DNA of 17,033 nucleotides from Cytophagaceae bacterium (GTDB lineage: Bacteria > Bacteroidota > Bacteroidia > Cytophagales > Spirosomataceae): contig CANIYB010000012.1 in the NCBI GenBank assembly GCA_947471105.1, positions 1 through 17,033 of the forward strand, read 5' to 3'. Below the pieces are notes generated by a model. The model was not told the origin of the DNA. It ran no database searches and was given only the letters and a program-made list of their open reading frames with translations. The position numbers and the translations under genes are program-made. Shown here one piece after another: positions 13,105 to 17,033 of this stretch (position 1 is the first letter of the stretch; every line of letters begins with the position of its first letter).

Positions 13105-15117
13105 ATGACGCACGAGCCTGCCAAAGACGCGCCAGCGGAACACGGGCACGACGGCCACAAATGTGACCAGGACCACGATCGCGCGGACCACGGCGAACAC
13201 GGGCACGATCATGCCGGCTGCAATCACGAGAACAGCGACAGCCGCTCCGTTACGGTAAGCTTGGCTATCTCAGGAGCAATGGTAGGCGTCGGTCTGCTGT
13301 TGCAGCGGTTCCGGGTAGGTCCGCCTCTCCTGTCCACCGGAATGTTTGTATCCGCGATTGTCGCCGGAGGGTGGATGTTGCTGCCGGGGGCTTGGGCCGC
13401 TGTGCGCGGGCTGCGGCCCAATATTAGCTCGCTGATGGTCATTGCCGTGGTGGGTGCGTCCGTCATCGGCGAATGGGCCGAGGCCGCCACGGTGGTGTTT
13501 CTTTTCGGGATTGCCGAATGGCTCGAAGGTTGGGCGGACCGTCGAGCGCAACGCGCCGTGGAGGCCCTTTTGGAAATCGCCCCGAAGCATGCCACGGTAA
13601 AACGCGACGGCAACTTTACCGAAGTGCCCGTCGCCGAGGTGAGCGTGGATGCGACAGTCGCCGTGAAATCCGGGATGAACATCCCGTTGGATGGGGTCGT
13701 GCTGGTTGGCGAGTCCGCGGTCAACCAAGCCCCGATCACCGGCGAGTCGGTGCCGGTGGACAAAAAGCCGGGCGATACTGTTTTCGCCGGAACCGTCAAC
13801 GGCGAGGGATCGCTGGAGATTCGCGTCACCAAGGTGGCGGGAGACACCACGCTCGCCCGTATCATTCGCCTCGTAAAGGAGGCGCAGGAACAGAAGGCAC
13901 CGACGCAGCGATTCGTGGATGTGTTCGCCCGGTATTACACCCCGGCCGTGACAGTCGGTGCGCTGCTCGTGTTTATCGTGCCGCCTCTCCTTATGGGTGG
14001 CGAGTGGTCGCAGTGGCTCTACCGCGCCTGCGTGCTGCTGATCATTGCATGCCCGTGTGCGCTGGTGATTTCCACTCCCGTGAGCATCGTCGCTGGCCTG
14101 ACGGCGCTCGCGAGGCGCGGCGTGCTCGTGAAGGGCGGTGCGCACTTGGAATCCGTCGCGAAGCTCAAGGCTTTGGCGGTGGACAAGACCGGCACCATAA
14201 CGGAAGGAAAACCGCAGGTGCAGGGCGTCGAGTCGCTCAACCAGAGATCTGAGGCGGAGATCCTGCGCGTCGCCGCCGCGATTGACGCGCACTCGGCGCA
14301 CCCCCTCGCGAAAGCCATTGTGGAGCATGCCCAGGGGCAGGGAGTCGATTTTCCTCGGGCGGAAAATTATCAGGCCCGCAGCGGTCGGGGCGCGGAAGGC
14401 GTGATCGACGGTCACGCATACTTCGTCGGCAATCACCGTTTCACCCATGAGCTGGGCGTATGCTCGGAAGAAATTGAGCGCCGTCTGGCCGCCGTGGAAG
14501 GCAAAGGTCAGTCGGTAATCGTGGTCGGACATCGGCCACACGGTGAATGCAAAGGCGAAGTGCTAGGCATCATCGCGGTGGGCGACACGGTGCGGCCCCA
14601 CGCGGCAGAAGCCATCCGTGCACTGCACTTGGCCGGGATCGAGTCCGTCGTGATGTTGAGCGGCGACAATCAGCGCACCGCAGACTCCATTGCGAAGCAA
14701 GTAGGGATCGACGAGGCGCGAGGTGATTTGCTGCCGGCGGACAAGGTTGCCGCGGTTAAGGCGCTGCGCGAAAAGCACGGCGCTGTCGGGATGGTCGGCG
14801 ACGGGGTGAACGATGCGCCGGCGATGGCCACCGCCACGGTGGGCATTGCAATGGGCGGAGTCGGCACGGATGCCGCTATCGAAACGGCTGACGTCACCTT
14901 GATGACGGATGATCTCGGTAAGATCGCGGAAACCGTTCGGCTCGGACGGCGCACGCTTGGGATCATCCGATTTAACATCGGCTTCGCCCTTTCGCTTAAA
15001 GCGCTGTTCCTCGTCTTGACGCTCGTGGGCCACGCGAGCCTGTGGCTCGCGATCATGGCGGACACCGGTGCCACGCTGCTCGTGGTGGCGAATGCATTGC
15101 GTCTCTTGCGTGGCTGA
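13105..15117 (+). CDS. cadA: P1B-2-type Zn2+/Cd2+/Pb2+-exporting ATPase (CadA/ZntA-like)
   Basis: A 670-residue inner-membrane ATP-driven exporter. TGES (212-215), DKTGT with Asp360, HP (399-400), SGD (519-521) and GDGVND (565-570) mark the P-type cycle. The membrane site has CPC (316-318), and the last helices have SLKALF with Lys632 and MADTGATLLV with Asp653. This CPC plus Lys/Asp set defines class P1B-2, specific for Zn2+, Cd2+ and Pb2+. No HMA domain is present; instead the first 42 residues are rich in His and Asp with two Cys (Cys20, Cys39), a likely flexible metal-binding tail. The gene follows exporter copy B with a 9-nt gap and an overlapping ribosome-binding site. It differs in class from the P1B-4 ATPase at 163-2130, so the island covers two substrate groups. 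The symbol denotes the family; zntA would serve equally. Confidence 0.95.
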   Translation: MTHEPAKDAPAEHGHDGHKCDQDHDRADHGEHGHDHAGCNHENSDSRSVTVSLAISGAMVGVGLLLQRFRVGPPLLSTGMFVSAIVAGGWMLLPGAWAAVRGLRPNISSLMVIAVVGASVIGEWAEAATVVFLFGIAEWLEGWADRRAQRAVEALLEIAPKHATVKRDGNFTEVPVAEVSVDATVAVKSGMNIPLDGVVLVGESAVNQAPITGESVPVDKKPGDTVFAGTVNGEGSLEIRVTKVAGDTTLARIIRLVKEAQEQKAPTQRFVDVFARYYTPAVTVGALLVFIVPPLLMGGEWSQWLYRACVLLIIACPCALVISTPVSIVAGLTALARRGVLVKGGAHLESVAKLKALAVDKTGTITEGKPQVQGVESLNQRSEAEILRVAAAIDAHSAHPLAKAIVEHAQGQGVDFPRAENYQARSGRGAEGVIDGHAYFVGNHRFTHELGVCSEEIERRLAAVEGKGQSVIVVGHRPHGECKGEVLGIIAVGDTVRPHAAEAIRALHLAGIESVVMLSGDNQRTADSIAKQVGIDEARGDLLPADKVAAVKALREKHGAVGMVGDGVNDAPAMATATVGIAMGGVGTDAAIETADVTLMTDDLGKIAETVRLGRRTLGIIRFNIGFALSLKALFLVLTLVGHASLWLAIMADTGATLLVVANALRLLRG

Positions 15118-15223
15118 GTGCCAGACCCATGAGGGGCATCTTCCAAGCCCTTACGATCTTTATGCACCACAGACGTTTTCGGTTCGTCTGCCGGTCGAGC
15201 AAGTCGCGAAGGTAGCGCGTTTC

Positions 15224-15255
15224 AATCGTCCGATTTTTTAACTAATCGTCCGATT
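15224..15255. repeat. Tandem pair of 12-bp palindromic repeats, 20-bp period
   Basis: AATCGTCCGATT occurs at 15224-15235 and again identically at 15244-15255. Each copy is itself an inverted repeat (AATCG / CGATT around TC). The start-to-start distance of 20 bp is about two helical turns, so two bound dimers would lie on the same face. It lies just upstream of the recombinase-type fragment. It may be an operator, or a resolvase/recombinase accessory site. A 10-bp palindrome CGACCGGTCG follows at 15280-15289. Confidence 0.55.
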
Positions 15256-15589
15256 GCTGTCGGATACAAGTAGGCAAGGCGACCGGTCGGGATGTCATGG
15301 GCTTACGCCACGGCGAGGCTACAGCGTTCGTTCACTGGCGAAAAAAGAGGACGTGTCCGCTTCGCTGGTCAGCTTTCACTTGAAGCTGCTTTGCATGGCT
15401 CCGGAAATTCAGATTTTTGCGCGCGGGCTATTGACCTCCGCGGAAGTGGAATACTTCAGTCTGCGGAAGCTTGCCTTGCTCGCCGATTCGGACCGAGAAA
15501 GTCAGCTCGCGAGGTTCAAGACGTTGCGGCGTCTGTCCAATTTCATGACCGCCCATAAAATGGGACGCTTCGGACGGGGGCAGAGCTAA
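15254..15589 (+). pseudogene. Fragment of a recombinase-type HTH protein
   Basis: The 603 bases between the P1B-2 ATPase and the gene at 15721 hold only the tandem palindromes and this open frame of 111 codons, which starts with TTG and has no ribosome-binding site. From about residue 27 it reads RSLAKKEDVSASLVSFHLKL, then MAPEIQ, an HTH resembling the 'LAxxxGVTxxxVxxxLxxLxLxPEIQ' element of ParB-like proteins and the C-terminal parts of some recombinases. Residues 29-95 align without gaps to the minus-strand protein ending at 16142 (26 of 67 identical by my count). The first 22 residues look like translated non-coding DNA, and neither a catalytic domain nor the second winged helix of the relative is present. 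It is most likely a decayed remnant of a mobile-element gene; a small intact DNA-binding protein is less likely. Confidence 0.55.
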
Positions 15590-15720
15590 AAAGCCCAAGC
15601 GGAAGCGAGCGTTGATCGCAGCTTGGTGCGTCGTTCTCGCGGAACACGCCCTGGGGCTCGTCACCGTGCCATTTCGAAGGTTGAGGGATTTGGCGGATTG
15701 CTTACGTTTAACGCGCATCC

Positions 15721-15945
15721 ATGAATCCCGACCGTCTCGAAAAGATTCTTACCGCATACGCGGCGCAGCCCCTGCCGCTGGCTTCTGTGCCTTCAACTGC
15801 CGAGATTTGGCGAGAGATCGATCGACGCCGGAAGCAGTCGGTGTGGACGCGGATGTTCGCCATTTTTGAAGTGCGCGAACTGTTCGCCGAGCCGCGCATG
15901 GCCCTTGCGGCGGTCGCGTTTGCCCTCGTGGTCGGCGTGGTGTGA
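15721..15945 (+). CDS. Small single-TM protein, possibly a truncated anti-sigma-like gene
   Basis: A 74-residue frame: a soluble N-terminal half with MNPDRLEKILTAYAAQPLPL and a basic EIWREIDRRRKQS segment (28-40), then a hydrophobic helix at the very C terminus (about 59-74, ALAAVAFALVVGVV). The pattern (N-in, one helix) recalls short membrane proteins encoded between an ECF sigma factor and a periplasmic metal sensor in some Verrucomicrobia; this is a recollection, not a search. The protein stops exactly at the end of the helix with no periplasmic part, which suggests truncation or a frameshift: a continuing frame begins with GTG at 15942, overlapping the stop. No clear Shine-Dalgarno sequence. 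No sigma factor or sensor gene is seen nearby, so it may be an orphan remnant. The 196 bases from 15946 to 16141 hold no supported gene. Confidence 0.45.
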   Translation: MNPDRLEKILTAYAAQPLPLASVPSTAEIWREIDRRRKQSVWTRMFAIFEVRELFAEPRMALAAVAFALVVGVV

Positions 15946-16141
15946 ATGAGCCTCGGCTCACTACCGATTCGCTGAACAAGAGAACGACCGAGGCCTCGAT
16001 AATTTTCTGCACGCCGCGGAAAGCGAATCCGGCGGCTGCCCCTACCGCGGGATGGAAAAAATCAGGCAAAGGAACAACGTGCTACCGTTCCAAACGTGCG
16101 CACATCTTCCGGCGAGTGCATCGGCGATCTCCGTGGGGGCA

Positions 16142-17033
16142 CTACGCCGTTACTACCGCATAGGTGCGACTCCGAGTGTTTCCGGTGCAGGCGACTTGGC
16201 CGGTTGACACAAGTTCGGCCAGGCGCCGATACGTTGAGGCGATCGATAGCTGCATCTCCGCCCCGATTCGCCGTGGGGCGGTCGGCCCAGCCCGACGGAG
16301 GAAGGCGATGATTCGCTCGGTGTCTGCCATATCCTCCGCTTCCTGAGCCGTTGATCGGAATACCTTGAGCGGCTCACCCGGAACCAAACCCGGCGTCGGC
16401 TGGGCGAAGGCACGGCGGATGCGCTCGAAACCGGCCAGTTGCTCGTCCCGAGTCAAGTCCGCCAAGGCACCGACTTTCTTCATCCCGAAATGCCGCAGCG
16501 CCTCCTTTGTCTTCAACGCGCCGAGGAAATTTTGGATCTCGGGACTCAACTGGATCATTTTCAAGGTGCGCGTTACGGCACCGGGGGTGACGCCGAATCG
16601 TTTCGCCAACGCCACCCGGTTGGAGGTTTGGCCGCTCTCCAGCAGGCGATGCCAGTGTTGTGCGCGCACCATTAAATGCTGTGTCTCGCCGACATCTTTC
16701 GCCCGTCCGACAGGAGCGATGCCATCGGCCCGCCCGGAAACGCGCACCGGATGGTGAAACGGGGCGAGAAGCGTCACGACTCCGTGGAGGGCTTGGGAAA
16801 AATCCACTTTGGTCTCAAAGTTAACGCCGCGCGCAGCGATCGGTCGGTATGAGTTCGCGACCGACTTGCCCGTGCCATCGGCCCGCTCGATACCTTCCAC
16901 CAATCGCGGCAGGTGCAATTTGATCCGCAGTGCCAGCACTCGACGGAATTCTCCTTCGCCGAGCGCCGCGCCGAATTGCGTCCGCGCCGGTTCCCGGACT
17001 TCGACACGATCCACAAACAAACGCACGAGTTCC
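16142..17033 (-). CDS. C-terminal part of a recombinase-like HTH protein (5' end outside window)
   Basis: The frame is open to the right edge (Glu-Leu precede the first GTG at 17026), so the gene probably begins beyond the window; about 296 residues are visible. The leftmost segment VRLFVDRVEV resembles the region near the end of large serine recombinases (typically 'IVRxLVERVE'), which is a weak but suggestive match. In the numbering from 17026, an HTH at 134-160 (NRVALAKRFGVTPGAVTRTL) is followed by LSPEIQNFL, and a second, winged-helix-like segment is at 233-292 (ADTERIIAFLRRAG, then SIASTYRRLAELVSTGQV). Two DNA-binding modules in tandem fit a recombinase or ParB-like partition protein. 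Residues 139-206 are homologous to the fragment at 15254-15589, which lies on the opposite strand. No serine or tyrosine catalytic residues are in view. It is annotated as a probable mobile-element protein. Confidence 0.5.
   Translation of the reverse strand, partial: ELVRLFVDRVEVREPARTQFGAALGEGEFRRVLALRIKLHLPRLVEGIERADGTGKSVANSYRPIAARGVNFETKVDFSQALHGVVTLLAPFHHPVRVSGRADGIAPVGRAKDVGETQHLMVRAQHWHRLLESGQTSNRVALAKRFGVTPGAVTRTLKMIQLSPEIQNFLGALKTKEALRHFGMKKVGALADLTRDEQLAGFERIRRAFAQPTPGLVPGEPLKVFRSTAQEAEDMADTERIIAFLRRAGPTAPRRIGAEMQLSIASTYRRLAELVSTGQVACTGNTRSRTYAVVTA

Noticed and set aside
13270..14541. A 423-codon minus-strand open frame.
   Set aside because: It is antisense to the P1B-2 ATPase, whose complete set of catalytic motifs establishes the plus strand as coding.
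15118..15175. Possible terminator after the P1B-2 ATPase (ACCC/GGGG around ATGA).
   Set aside because: The stem is only 4 bp and no U-tract follows.
16142..16163. Imperfect palindrome (CTACGCCGT / ACCGCATAG around TACT) at the end of the right-hand gene.
   Set aside because: The arms match at only 7 of 9 positions and no T-run follows on either strand, so a terminator call is not justified.

Overview
The window is a GC-rich stretch of bacterial chromosome or large plasmid holding a dense divalent-metal efflux island. At its right end is the debris of what looks like a mobile element. No rRNA or tRNA was seen. Gene content and style point to a verrucomicrobial (Opitutales-like) or otherwise soil or aquatic Gram-negative host. 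The clues are a CzcCBA system with an outer-membrane partner, an upstream Cys-rich secreted peptide, a CsoR-plus-methyltransferase pair, and recombinase-type HTH proteins with an 'LAxxxGVT...LSPEIQ' pattern. This placement is an inference; no phylogenetic marker is present.

Region 1 (10900 down to 1, minus strand) is one long tightly packed array. In order of transcription it holds: a small Cys-rich secreted protein; czcC (outer-membrane channel); czcB (membrane-fusion protein with a His-rich, GPHGG-type N-terminal domain); a PII-like protein; czcA (HME-RND pump); a small secreted protein; a NicO/RcnA-like six-TM membrane protein with a His-flanked soluble insertion; a Gly-rich lipoprotein; a P1B-4 ATPase (SPC/HEGST motifs); and the 5' end of another secreted protein. 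Most gaps are 3 to 43 nt. The largest are about 100 nt after the Cys-rich gene and 147 nt before the lipoprotein.

Region 2 (11043-15117) is a regulatory hub with a divergent module. A CsoR/RcnR-family repressor and a SAM methyltransferase are transcribed leftward. A second copy of the NicO-like exporter and a P1B-2 (Zn/Cd/Pb) ATPase are transcribed rightward. The 80-nt divergent gap carries a 9+9 bp dyad over a -10-like hexamer, plus G-tracts.

Region 3 (15118-17033) is looser. It holds a tandem pair of 12-bp palindromic repeats, a short fragment of a recombinase-type HTH protein, a short one-TM protein resembling a truncated anti-sigma-like gene, and, on the minus strand, the C-terminal part of a recombinase-like protein that runs off the right edge. 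The fragment and the larger protein are homologous to each other (about 26 of 67 identical residues, no gaps).

How it may work together: the P1B ATPases and NicO-like exporters would clear metal from the cytoplasm, and CzcCBA would carry it from the periplasm or inner membrane out of the cell. His- or Cys-rich segments in nearly every protein would buffer or hand over ions. The CsoR-type protein would sense the metal, and the PII-like protein may tune the RND pump. The most unusual feature is that one GPHGG-type domain recurs in CzcB and in both exporters, and probably in the truncated secreted protein at the left edge. The exporter/ATPase pair is present twice, in opposite orientations, each time with a different ATPase class.
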